NCBI RefSeq assembly: GCF_902158555.1
Contig: NZ_CABGGS010000012.1
Coordinates: forward strand, 606,880-670,879
From: Klebsiella spallanzanii
Lineage (GTDB): Bacteria; Pseudomonadota; Gammaproteobacteria; Enterobacterales; Enterobacteriaceae
Direction: 5' to 3'
DNA length: 64,000 nucleotides
Shown here: positions 1 through 9,328 of the stretch, one piece after another
Layout: the number at the start of each line of letters is the position of its first letter
Numbering within the stretch: position 1 is the first letter of the stretch
Made by a program: the position numbers and the translations under genes
Notes under the pieces: generated by a model
The model's input: the letters and a program-made list of their open reading frames with translations, nothing else
Told to the model about the DNA's origin: nothing
Databases searched by the model: none

Positions 1-1
1 C

Positions 2-1825
<1,824 letters not shown>

Positions 1826-1835
1826 GGACTGGCCT

Positions 1836-3929
1836 ATGGAGACTAAACGCCTTGATAACGCTGCCCTGGCGGCGGGAATAAGCCCAAGCTACATCAACGC
1901 GCACGGGAAGCCGCAGTCAATTGCTGCGGCGACCAAGCAGCGGCTGCTTGATGCGATGCATCGTACAACAATCGCCACGAAGGTGGCGGTTAACCCGCTG
2001 CCTGTGGTGCAGGTTTTTACCTACGGCAAAAAGATGTCTCTGCCGGTGGCGGGCCAGGGGGAGTTCCACTGGATCCTCACCACTGAAGAAGGGAAACAGT
2101 ATCAGGGCCAGGTGCGCGGCGGCGAAACGCTGCCGCTGCCAGCAAAACTGCCGGAAGGCTATCACACGCTGACGCTGACTCAGGATGGCGATCGCTGGCA
2201 CTGTCGGGCCATTGTCGCGCCTGTACGCTGCTACGAGCCGCAGGCGCTAAAGGACGGCAAGAAGCTGTGGGGAACCTGCGTGCAGCTTTATACGCTGCGT
2301 TCGGAGAAGAACTGGGGGATTGGTGATTTCGGTGATTTGCGCGTTATGCTGCCGGAAATCGCCCGCCGCGGCGGCTCGTTTATCGGGCTTAACCCGATTC
2401 ATGCGCTCTATCCGGCTAACCCGGAGAGCGCCAGCCCGTACAGCCCTTCGTCGCGTCGCTGGCTTAACGTTATCTATATTGACGTCAATGCGGTAGAGGA
2501 TTTCCGTCACAGTAAAGAGGCGCAGAAATGGTGGCAATCACCGGCCACGCAGCAGGCCTTACAGGCCGCGCGCCAGACCGATGACGTTGACTATGCCGCT
2601 GTGACCGCGCTGAAGCTCACTGCACTGCGCATGGCTTGGAAAGGTTTTTCCGCGCGCAATGATGAGACGGCTGCAGAGTTTCGTCAGTTTGTGACGCGTG
2701 AGGGCGAAAGTCTGTACTGGCAGGCGGCGTTTGACGCGCTTCATGCCTGGCAGGTTAAGCAGGATCCGATGCGCTGGGGCTGGCCCGCCTGGCCGAAGGC
2801 TTATCAGGACACTAACAGCCCGGAAGTGAAAGCATTCTGCGCTGAGCATGCCGATGAGGTGAATTTTTACCTGTGGCTGCAGTGGCTGGCTTACACCCAG
2901 TTTGCCGAATGCTGGCATACCAGTCAAAACGATGCCATGGCAATTGGCCTGTATCGTGACCTGGCGGTTGGCGTTGCGGAAGGCGGGGCTGAAACCTGGT
3001 GCGATCGCGAGCTCTACTGCCTGAAAGCTTCCGTCGGCGCGCCGCCGGATATTTTGGGCCCGCTGGGGCAAAACTGGGGCCTGCCGCCGATGGATCCGCA
3101 TATCATCGTGTCGCGTGCCTACGAGCCGTTTATCGAACTGCTGCGCGCTAACATGCAAAACTGCGGCGCGCTGCGCATCGATCATGTGATGTCGGTGCTG
3201 CGTCTGTGGTGGATCCCTTACGGTGAAACGGCTGACCACGGTGCTTACGTGCAGTATCCGGTGGATGACCTGCTGTCGATTCTGGCGCTGGAGAGTAAGC
3301 GTCATCGCTGTATGGTGATCGGCGAGGATTTGGGTACCGTGCCGGTTGAGATCGTCGGTAAGCTGCGCAAAAGCGGTGTTTACTCCTATAAAGTGCTCTA
3401 TTTCGAAAATGACCACGAGAAGACTTTCCGTGCGCCGAAGGCGTATCCGGAGCAATCAATGGCTGTGGCAACGACGCATGACCTGCCAACGCTTCGCGGC
3501 TACTGGGAAAGCGGCGACCTGACGCTGGGTAAATCGCTGGGCCTGTATCCGGATGAGGTGGTGCTACGCGGACTGTACCAGGATCGCGAGCTGGCGAAGC
3601 AGGGGCTGTTGGATGCACTGCATCGCTACGGCTGCCTGCCAAAGCGTACCGGGCATAAAGCGTCGCTGATGGCGATGACGTCGACCCTCAATCGCGGAAT
3701 GCAGCGCTACATTGCTGACAGCAATAGCGCGCTGCTGGGTCTGCAGCCTGAGGATTGGCTGGAGATGGCCGAGCCGGTCAATATTCCGGGGACCAGCACG
3801 GAATATCCAAACTGGCGTCGTAAGCTCTCTACCACGCTGGAGGCAATGTTTGCCGACGAGCAGGTGAATAAGCTGATTAAGGACCTGGATAAGCGGCGTA
3901 AGGCGGCAAGTAAGAAAAAGCCTGCCTGA
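1836..3929 (+). CDS. malQ: 4-alpha-glucanotransferase (amylomaltase)
   Basis: Transfers glucan chains between maltodextrins, releasing glucose and making longer substrates for MalP. It has 697 residues, close to the roughly 694 of E. coli MalQ, and belongs to GH77. The three catalytic acids are visible: nucleophile Asp449 in LRIDHVM, acid/base Glu497 in IGEDLGTVP and Asp549 in TTHDLPTLRGYW. It is the second gene of malPQ. Only 13 bases separate its stop from the left end of the insertion sequence, so its native downstream region and terminator have been replaced. The protein itself appears intact. Confidence 0.97.
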   Translation: METKRLDNAALAAGISPSYINAHGKPQSIAAATKQRLLDAMHRTTIATKVAVNPLPVVQVFTYGKKMSLPVAGQGEFHWILTTEEGKQYQGQVRGGETLPLPAKLPEGYHTLTLTQDGDRWHCRAIVAPVRCYEPQALKDGKKLWGTCVQLYTLRSEKNWGIGDFGDLRVMLPEIARRGGSFIGLNPIHALYPANPESASPYSPSSRRWLNVIYIDVNAVEDFRHSKEAQKWWQSPATQQALQAARQTDDVDYAAVTALKLTALRMAWKGFSARNDETAAEFRQFVTREGESLYWQAAFDALHAWQVKQDPMRWGWPAWPKAYQDTNSPEVKAFCAEHADEVNFYLWLQWLAYTQFAECWHTSQNDAMAIGLYRDLAVGVAEGGAETWCDRELYCLKASVGAPPDILGPLGQNWGLPPMDPHIIVSRAYEPFIELLRANMQNCGALRIDHVMSVLRLWWIPYGETADHGAYVQYPVDDLLSILALESKRHRCMVIGEDLGTVPVEIVGKLRKSGVYSYKVLYFENDHEKTFRAPKAYPEQSMAVATTHDLPTLRGYWESGDLTLGKSLGLYPDEVVLRGLYQDRELAKQGLLDALHRYGCLPKRTGHKASLMAMTSTLNRGMQRYIADSNSALLGLQPEDWLEMAEPVNIPGTSTEYPNWRRKLSTTLEAMFADEQVNKLIKDLDKRRKAASKKKPA

Positions 3930-3939
3930 TATCTGTTTT

Positions 3940-3942
3940 AAG
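3940..3942. repeat. Left copy of IS target-site duplication (AAG)
   Basis: AAG directly precedes the left terminal inverted repeat; its partner is at 5255-5257. A 3-bp duplication suits the IS3 family, but a match this short arises by chance about once in 64. Confidence 0.6.
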
Positions 3943-3945
3943 TGA

Positions 3946-4842
3946 CTAGTCCTGATATAGGTTGACAGTTTTCTGTCGATAAAACGCCTGATGAACATCA
4001 TCGGGCGTTTTGTACTTCAGGGCCAGATGTGGCCGCTCATGGTTATAAATTCCCACCGACTCTTTTACCATCATTCTGGCTTATGCCAGATCGGCTGGAC
4101 GCGAGAGTAAAAACTCATTTTTCAGGATACCGTTTATTCGCTCTGCCAGTGCATTCTGGTAGCAGTCGTAACCATCGGTCATTGAACAGGTTATCCCGTT
4201 TCTTTCATGGACTGACTGATAGAGCGCTGAACAGTATTGCAGCCCTCTGTCAGAATGATGTACCAGCGGACCTGTCGTTTTTCTCCGCCTCAGCGCCTGT
4301 CTGAACGCTTTTACCACGTTTTCTGTCTGCAGGTTTTCCCCGACATGGTAACCCACGATTTTTCTGGAGCAGGCATCGGTGACCAGACTCAGATAGGCCG
4401 TGCCGCTACGTAGCGGAAGGTAAGTAATATCGGCAACCCAGACCTGCTCCGGCTCAAGGGCGATAACCTGTTCAGGGCCGGGTTTCAGCAGGTTAGGATG
4501 CCAGTGAAAGCGATGATGGCTGTTGGTGGTTTTGTGATATGCCCGTTTCACCGGCACCAGGAGCCGGTATTCATCCAGCAAGTTAAACAGCTGGTCCCGC
4601 CCGATATTCAGCGTTTTATCGGCCTGAGTATTCAGCAGATAGTGCAGTTTACGCGTACCGATTCTCGGCTGACGACACCGGATGCGGGCAACAAATTCCA
4701 GAACCTGAGCATGATGTTCCTGCCGTTTTCTGCGCCTTGTGTTGTCCTGGTACCATGCCTGTCTGCTGTGCCCCAGGAACTGGCATGCACGCGTAACGGT
4801 TATTTTCGGGATCGGACTTTGCGCGAGGACTTGCCGGGCCGC
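3946..4842 (-). pseudogene. IS3-family transposase OrfB (DDE domain), interrupted by a stop codon
   Basis: The second frame is open from the slippery site and has no AUG of its own at the start. It holds the integrase-like core with the catalytic triad: Asp in VWVADITYL, Asp in HHSDRGLQYCS and Glu in NALAERINGILKNEF. An in-frame TAA at 4081-4083 follows PADLA. The same frame then continues for 44 further sense codons with the typical C-terminal signature (VGIYNHERPHLALKYKTP) to a natural TAG at 3946-3948. A single C-to-T change of a CAA codon would explain the stop. The truncated protein keeps the DDE residues but loses the conserved YNHERPH tail, so it is probably inactive or impaired. Confidence 0.85.
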
Positions 4843-5204
4843 TTTTTTACGATGCTCACCCCATAATCATTTTTCAGAACATTGATAACCGACTCAAAAA
4901 ACTCAGCTTTCTGGTTTGCCAGCTCAAGCTGTTCTTCAAGTTCCCTGATTCTTTGCTCGGGTGTAAGCGGGACAGTCGTCTGAGCCACAGGCAGTTTCCT
5001 CTTCACCAGGTCAGGAAGTCCGGGGCTCCAGTCAAGCCGGCCATATTTACGCAGCCAGACAAGAACGGTGGAGCGCCCCTGAATGCCATACCGCTGCTGA
5101 GCCTGTTTATAGGTCATCTCGCCTTTTTCAACCTGTTCAACAACGGCTATTTTAAAGGATAGAGGATAATCACGTTGGGTGCGTTTGAACTCAGTCATCA
5201 TCAC
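4800..5204 (-). CDS. IS3-family transposase, OrfA (HTH subunit)
   Basis: A 134-residue first frame of the element. The N-terminal half reads as a helix-turn-helix DNA-binding region (YPLSFKIAVVEQVEKGEMTY, then KQAQQRYGIQGRSTVLVWLRK). A heptad-like, Glu/Leu-rich coiled coil follows (about residues 82-105, RIRELEEQLELANQKAEFF), as in IS3 OrfA proteins that form multimers. Near the 3' end, codons GTA AAA AAG contain the heptamer A AAA AAG (4842-4848), a standard -1 slippery site. Slipping there joins OrfA to the OrfB frame and makes the full transposase. The frame itself is undamaged. Confidence 0.9.
   Translation of the reverse strand: MMMTEFKRTQRDYPLSFKIAVVEQVEKGEMTYKQAQQRYGIQGRSTVLVWLRKYGRLDWSPGLPDLVKRKLPVAQTTVPLTPEQRIRELEEQLELANQKAEFFESVINVLKNDYGVSIVKKRPGKSSRKVRSRK
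4842..4848 (-). promoter_or_regulatory. Programmed -1 frameshift site (A AAA AAG) in the IS
   Basis: On the minus strand the heptamer AAAAAAG is read as codons AAA AAG in the OrfA frame. Slipping back one base gives AAA AAA and then GCG, entering the uninterrupted OrfB frame. This is the classic IS3-family slippery sequence. Confidence 0.8.
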
Positions 5205-5254
5205 GTTCTCCGGATTTAAGTCAGGAACGTGTCAACGCTATTCAGGACGGGTCA

Positions 5255-5257
5255 AAG
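5255..5257. repeat. Right copy of IS target-site duplication (AAG)
   Basis: AAG directly follows the right terminal inverted repeat and matches 3940-3942. Confidence 0.6.
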
Positions 5258-5264
5258 AGCATTA

Positions 5265-5292
5265 AAAAGCCGGGAAGTGATTCCCGGCTTTT
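5265..5292 (-). terminator. pckA rho-independent terminator
   Basis: A perfect 12-bp stem, AAAAGCCGGGAA with loop GTGA and its complement, lies 20 bases after the pckA stop and ends in a U tract. The A and T runs on both sides mean it could also stop transcripts from the malPQ side, after they cross the IS. Confidence 0.85.
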
Positions 5293-5311
5293 CTGTTACT
5301 GATGAACCGCT

Positions 5312-6934
5312 TTAGCGTTTCGGCCCTGCGGCAACCAGCGCTGCGCCCGCTGGCGTATCGGTATACTTCTCAAAGTTTTCGATAAACAACTTCGCCAGAT
5401 GCTCAGCTTTTTCCTGCCACTGTTCTGGTGAGCCGTAGGTATTGCGCGGGTCAAGAATATGAGTATCTACGCCCGGCAGCTCGGTTGGGATTTGCAGCTC
5501 AAACATTGGCAGGGTGAAAGTTTCGGCATTGTCCAGAGAACCATTAAGGATCGCATCGATAATCGCGCGCGTATCTTTGATCGAGATACGTTTGCCGGTG
5601 CCGTTCCAGCCGGTGTTGACCAGATAAGCCTGCGCGCCGGAAGCCTGCATGCGCTTGACCAGCACTTCTGCGTATTGCGTCGGGTGTAGCGACAGGAACG
5701 CGGCGCCGAAGCAGGCGGAGAAGGTTGGCGTCGGCTCCGTCACACCACGCTCGGTACCGGCCAGTTTAGCGGTAAAGCCAGACAGGAAGTGGTACTGGGT
5801 TTGGTCGGCGGTCAGGCGAGAAACCGGCGGCAGCACACCGAACGCGTCAGCTGTCAGAAAGATAACCTTGGTGGCATGGCCCGCTTTAGAGATCGGCTTA
5901 ACAATGTTCTCGATATGGTTGATCGGATAAGAGACGCGGGTGTTTTCGGTCTTCGAACCGTCGTTAAAATCGATGGTGCCATCGGCCAGTACCACGACGT
6001 TCTCCAGCAATGCATCGCGGCGAATTGCATGGTAGATATCCGGCTCTGCGGCTTCGGAAAGCTTAATGGTTTTGGCATAGCAGCCGCCTTCGAAGTTAAA
6101 CACCCCATCGTCATCCCAGCCGTGTTCGTCATCGCCAATCAGGCGGCGTTTCGGGTCGGTGGAGAGGGTTGTTTTACCCGTACCGGAAAGGCCGAAGAAG
6201 ATGGCGACATCCTCTTTTTCGCCGACGTTGGCAGAGCAGTGCATGGAAGCGATGCCCTTCAGCGGCAGCAGATAGTTCATCATCGAGAACATACCTTTCT
6301 TCATTTCGCCGCCGTACCAGGTTCCGCCAATCAGCTGAATGCGCTCGGTCAGGTTGAAGGCGACGAAGTTCTCGGAGTTGAGGCCCTGCTCTTTCCACTG
6401 CGGGTTGGTGCACTTGGCGCCATTCATCACGATGAAATCCGGCTCGAAGTTTGCCAGTTCCTCATCGCTTGGGCGAATAAACATGTTCTTCACGAAATGC
6501 GCCTGCCAGGCGACTTCGGTAATAAAACGGACGCTGAGGCGGGTGTCAGCATTGGCACCGCAGAAGGCATCAACGATAAACAGACGCTTGCCGGAGAGCT
6601 GGCGGGTAACCAGTCCCTTCAGGTGCTGCCACGTTTCTTCTGAGAGCGGTTTGTTGTCGTTCTTGCCTTTGCCTTTATCAGACCACCACACGGTATCGCG
6701 GGTAGTGTCGTCACGAACGATATACTTATCTTTTGGAGAACGGCCGGTAAAAATACCGGTATCGACAGCGATAGCACCAAGATTTGTTAATACGCCTCGT
6801 TCATAACCTTCCAGATTGGGGGCGAGCTCTTCCTGATACAAAGTATCGTAGCTGGGGTTGTGGACGATATCCTGGACGTCATTGATACCATAAGCCTTGA
6901 GATCCTGCGGGGTTAAACCATTATTAACGCGCAT
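5312..6934 (-). CDS. pckA: ATP-dependent phosphoenolpyruvate carboxykinase
   Basis: Converts oxaloacetate and ATP to phosphoenolpyruvate, CO2 and ADP, the first committed step of gluconeogenesis. It has 540 residues, the usual length. The P-loop [13 protein letters not shown] has its lysine at residue 254, and the downstream [18 protein letters not shown] stretch holds metal- and nucleotide-binding residues. It is transcribed alone towards the IS and has its own terminator. The upstream region has a near-consensus CRP site and a Cra-like palindrome, matching catabolite control of this gene in enterics. In E. coli envZ-ompR lies beyond its 3' end; here that place is taken by the IS and malQ. 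Confidence 0.98.
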   Translation of the reverse strand: MRVNNGLTPQDLKAYGINDVQDIVHNPSYDTLYQEELAPNLEGYERGVLTNLGAIAVDTGIFTGRSPKDKYIVRDDTTRDTVWWSDKGKGKNDNKPLSEETWQHLKGLVTRQLSGKRLFIVDAFCGANADTRLSVRFITEVAWQAHFVKNMFIRPSDEELANFEPDFIVMNGAKCTNPQWKEQGLNSENFVAFNLTERIQLIGGTWYGGEMKKGMFSMMNYLLPLKGIASMHCSANVGEKEDVAIFFGLSGTGKTTLSTDPKRRLIGDDEHGWDDDGVFNFEGGCYAKTIKLSEAAEPDIYHAIRRDALLENVVVLADGTIDFNDGSKTENTRVSYPINHIENIVKPISKAGHATKVIFLTADAFGVLPPVSRLTADQTQYHFLSGFTAKLAGTERGVTEPTPTFSACFGAAFLSLHPTQYAEVLVKRMQASGAQAYLVNTGWNGTGKRISIKDTRAIIDAILNGSLDNAETFTLPMFELQIPTELPGVDTHILDPRNTYGSPEQWQEKAEHLAKLFIENFEKYTDTPAGAALVAAGPKR

Positions 6935-7053
6935 GTCACTGCTCCTTAGCCAATATGTACTGCTTTAAATTGTAGGGTTTATTACGGGGTATAGACCGCG
7001 ACCAGGCTCATAGATTTACGTATCTCGACAAACGACATACTCACGAAAAACGT

Positions 7054-7069
7054 TGTGACTCCTGTCACG
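7054..7069 (-). promoter_or_regulatory. Predicted CRP site for pckA
   Basis: TGTGA-CTCCTG-TCACG matches the CRP consensus (TGTGA-N6-TCACA) at nine of ten core bases. Its centre is about 127 bases upstream of the pckA start codon. CRP activation of pckA is established in E. coli; the exact transcription start here is unknown. Confidence 0.65.
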
Positions 7070-7206
7070 AAGCGTAGGGGATTATCTCAGGAAATCGGGC
7101 TTTAGTGGGGGTAGATGTTTCTTAATGGTTAAAAAGTAATTAAAAAAACTATTGAAATGTGAATGTAATCGCTTACCTGAAAGAAAATTACGTAACTCTT
7201 TCATAG

Positions 7207-7218
7207 AGAATCGATTCA
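7207..7218 (-). promoter_or_regulatory. Possible Cra (FruR) site upstream of pckA
   Basis: On the minus strand TGAATCGATTCT matches the Cra core TGAATCGNTTCA except for the last base. Cra activates gluconeogenic genes including pckA in E. coli. It lies about 270 bases from the start codon, rather far, so this is a suggestion only. Confidence 0.4.
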
Positions 7219-7282
7219 TCTCGCGAAGAAAAATACTTGACGCCAGAAGCGAGGATGACATTTGCCTCTGGCGAGGGGCAGG

Positions 7283-8161
7283 TTAGTGAATCTGCGGGTC
7301 GGCTGGTGAAGCGTTATTGCGGATTTCGGCAATATCCATTGCATTGAAGATGTAATGATTGCCGCAATAATCGCAGTGCATATCAATTTCACCTTCATCG
7401 GCCAGGATGCTGTCGATCTCTTCATCAGGCAGCGTTTTCAGCGCACCAGCGCAGCGTTCACGAGAGCAGGTACATTTAAACTCGACGTTCTGCGGCTCGT
7501 AAACGGTGACTTCTTCTTCATGGTACAGGCGCCAGAGCACATCGTTCGCTGGCAGAGTAAACAACTCTTCAGCTTTGATGGTTTCGGTTAGCGTGCTCAG
7601 GTGTTCGAAATCAGCTGCTTGCGCGTCTTGCGCGGGCAGAACCTGCAGCAGCATGCCGCCAGCCATCGGTTTGCCTTCGTGTTCGCCGCTACGAATGATC
7701 AGTCGGGTTGGCAGCTGCTCAGAGCGCTGGAAGTAATCTTCCAGGCAGGCCGCCAGCGTATCGCCCTCGAGCCCGACTACGCCCTGGTAACGCTCACCTT
7801 CCTGCGGAGAGATGGTAATGACCAGATATCCGTTACCGACCATGGTTTTCAGATCTGCCCCTTCCGGGATCTCGCCCTGAGTACGGGCTACGCCGCGCAT
7901 TTGCTGCTGGTTGTTGCCGTTAATGACCGCCAACGACAGCGGGCCATCGCCCTGCAGTTGAACGGTGATATCGCCAGCGAACTTCAGCGTCGCGGTCAGC
8001 AGGCTGGTGGCGACCAGTAGCTCCGCCAGCACGGTTTTCACTGGCTGCGGATAGCTATGGTTCGTCAGAATCTGTTCTAAGGTTTCTGAAACTGTTACCA
8101 GCTCACCGCGCACGGCATAGTTTTCAAACAGATAGCGATGTAATTGATCGTGTTGAGTCAT
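7283..8161 (-). CDS. hslO: Redox-regulated chaperone Hsp33
   Basis: A cytoplasmic holdase that becomes active when oxidative stress forms disulfides and releases zinc. It has 292 residues, as expected. The C-terminal redox switch is complete: Cys230 and Cys232 in CTCSRERC, Cys263 and Cys266 in CDYCGNHY. An extra cysteine (Cys237) is also present. It lies 24 bases after hslR in the yrfG-hslR-hslO run, a heat-shock locus in E. coli. The start is supported by the conserved opening [20 protein letters not shown]. Confidence 0.97.
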   Translation of the reverse strand: MTQHDQLHRYLFENYAVRGELVTVSETLEQILTNHSYPQPVKTVLAELLVATSLLTATLKFAGDITVQLQGDGPLSLAVINGNNQQQMRGVARTQGEIPEGADLKTMVGNGYLVITISPQEGERYQGVVGLEGDTLAACLEDYFQRSEQLPTRLIIRSGEHEGKPMAGGMLLQVLPAQDAQAADFEHLSTLTETIKAEELFTLPANDVLWRLYHEEEVTVYEPQNVEFKCTCSRERCAGALKTLPDEEIDSILADEGEIDMHCDYCGNHYIFNAMDIAEIRNNASPADPQIH

Positions 8162-8185
8162 AATAATCTCTCTTGCTGGCCACAG

Positions 8186-8587
8186 TTATTCACTATCGCC
8201 GTGTTTAAATCTCATCAGGTCGCGGCGTTCTTTCTTATCCGGACGTCTGTCGGGATGCGGCATGGTTAGCGCGTTCATTTTCCGCGCCAGCGCCATTTTC
8301 TCGCGTTTCTCGATGCTCTCTGCCGTCTCGTCGTAGAGCGCGACGGCCTCACTGGCAGGCCTGCGCTGTTCGGTAATGCCTTTTACCACGATGGTACGCT
8401 CATCATTGCCCTGGCGGAGCATCAGGGTGGCGTTCAGCTCGACAATTTTCCCCGGCTTGCTGCGCTGACCGTTGTAGTGCACCTTGCCGCCTTCGATCAT
8501 CTCGCGCGCCAAAGCGCGGGTTTTATAAATACGGGCTGCCCACAGCCATTTGTCCAGCCTGACGGCTGCGACGGTTTTTTCTTTCAT
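8186..8587 (-). CDS. hslR: Heat-shock protein Hsp15 (S4-domain ribosome rescue factor)
   Basis: Binds 50S subunits that carry nascent chain-tRNA after translation stops early, helping to recycle them. It has 133 residues. The N-terminal S4 RNA-binding domain (about residues 9-55) opens RLDKWLWAARIYKTRALARE and includes the GGKVHYNGQRSKPGK loop. The C-terminus is strongly basic (PDRRPDKKERRDLMRFKHG), typical of the family. Its ATG overlaps the yrfG stop by four bases, so the two are translationally coupled. Confidence 0.96.
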   Translation of the reverse strand: MKEKTVAAVRLDKWLWAARIYKTRALAREMIEGGKVHYNGQRSKPGKIVELNATLMLRQGNDERTIVVKGITEQRRPASEAVALYDETAESIEKREKMALARKMNALTMPHPDRRPDKKERRDLMRFKHGDSE

Positions 8588-9267
8588 GGCCTCTCCTGTG
8601 GGATCAACGCGGGGATCAGGTTTCGGTAATCACTCAGCCCCGGATGGCGAGCGTAGCTTTTTTCCGCCAGCCCGGAATCGGGGTTAGTGATGCCCAGGCA
8701 GTAGCGGATACCGAACTCCGCCGCCGCGTCCAGAATCGCCTCATTATCATCAACGAAGAGCGTATTGCGCGCGTTGAAGCCGGTTTCCTCAGCCACAGCA
8801 TGCCACAGCCGCTGATCTTCTTTCGGATAACCAAATGTGTGGGTGGAAAGCAATAAATCAAGGTGCGCATCCAGCCCGGTATGCTTTAGCTTCACCGCCA
8901 GATTATGCGGGTGGGCGTTAGTCAGCAAAATCCGGCGTTTGCCGCTGGTTTTAAGCGCATCAAGGAACGGCACCGTATCGTCACGCAGGGCGGCTCTCGG
9001 CCCCTGCTCGCTGGTCATCGCACAAATATCCAAACCCAGGCGATCGCTCCAGTAGTCCAGGCAATACCAGTTTAGCGTATGTTGCACTGCATGATACTCC
9101 TGGCGCATTGCGTCTCTGGCTTCCTGAAGGTTGAGTCCCCGCGCGGCGCCCCAGGTTTCCGGAACCAGTTTTTGCCAGAAATAGTTGTCGAAGGCGAGGT
9201 CGAGCAGCGTGCCGTCCATATCAAGCAGAACGGTATCAACCTCCTGCCAGGCGATATCAAAATGCAT
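8584..9267 (-). CDS. yrfG: HAD-superfamily GMP/IMP-type nucleotidase YrfG
   Basis: A soluble haloacid-dehalogenase phosphatase; the E. coli homologue dephosphorylates purine nucleotides such as GMP and IMP in vitro. It has 227 residues. HAD motif I is DMDGTLLDL (nucleophile Asp17 and Asp19), motif II LLTNAHPHN and motifs III/IV are the lysine in FGYPKEDQRLW plus FVDDNEAILDAA. It is the first gene of yrfG-hslR-hslO, overlapping hslR by four bases. Its cellular role is not well defined, so substrate preference rests on family knowledge. Confidence 0.93.
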   Translation of the reverse strand: MHFDIAWQEVDTVLLDMDGTLLDLAFDNYFWQKLVPETWGAARGLNLQEARDAMRQEYHAVQHTLNWYCLDYWSDRLGLDICAMTSEQGPRAALRDDTVPFLDALKTSGKRRILLTNAHPHNLAVKLKHTGLDAHLDLLLSTHTFGYPKEDQRLWHAVAEETGFNARNTLFVDDNEAILDAAAEFGIRYCLGITNPDSGLAEKSYARHPGLSDYRNLIPALIPQERP

Positions 9268-9328
9268 GGTAAGTCTCCAGCGAGGGGGGAATTGCGCGAC
9301 AGGGTATCACACCCCGTCGCACAGAGAA

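Larger units (their letters stand above)
3943..5254 (-). mobile_element. IS3-family insertion sequence, 1312 bp
   Basis: The ends are 25-bp imperfect inverted repeats: the left end starts TGACTAGTCCTGA and the right end, read inward, starts TGACCCGTCCTGA; both then reach GTTGACA. Ends beginning TGA, two overlapping frames and a DDE transposase are typical of IS3-family elements. The trinucleotide AAG sits immediately outside both ends (3940-3942 and 5255-5257), as expected for a 3-bp target duplication. Both transposase frames lie on the minus strand. The second frame carries a nonsense codon, so this copy may not move by itself. I cannot name the exact IS. It fills the malQ-pckA junction. 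Confidence 0.93.
6935..7282. promoter_or_regulatory. pckA upstream region / hslO 3' region
   Basis: These 348 gene-free bases hold the pckA control region and the end of the hslO transcript. Visible items are a CRP-like site at 7054-7069, a weaker CRP half-site match at 7158-7173, a Cra-like palindrome at 7207-7218 and a hairpin CGCCAGAAG/CTTCTGGCG-like pair around 7240-7274 near the hslO stop, with only a weak U tract. I see no open frame worth calling. Confidence 0.6.

Noticed and set aside
2559-3455. A 298-codon minus-strand frame
   Set aside because: Antisense to malQ, whose catalytic residues are in the other strand; no start signal or recognisable domain.
3930-5311. IS insertion viewed as a simple insertion into a normal intergenic region
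   Set aside because: The next genes on each side are not neighbours in E. coli-type gene order, so more than an insertion has happened; recorded as a finding.
5789-6643. A 284-codon plus-strand frame
   Set aside because: Antisense to pckA, with no motif.
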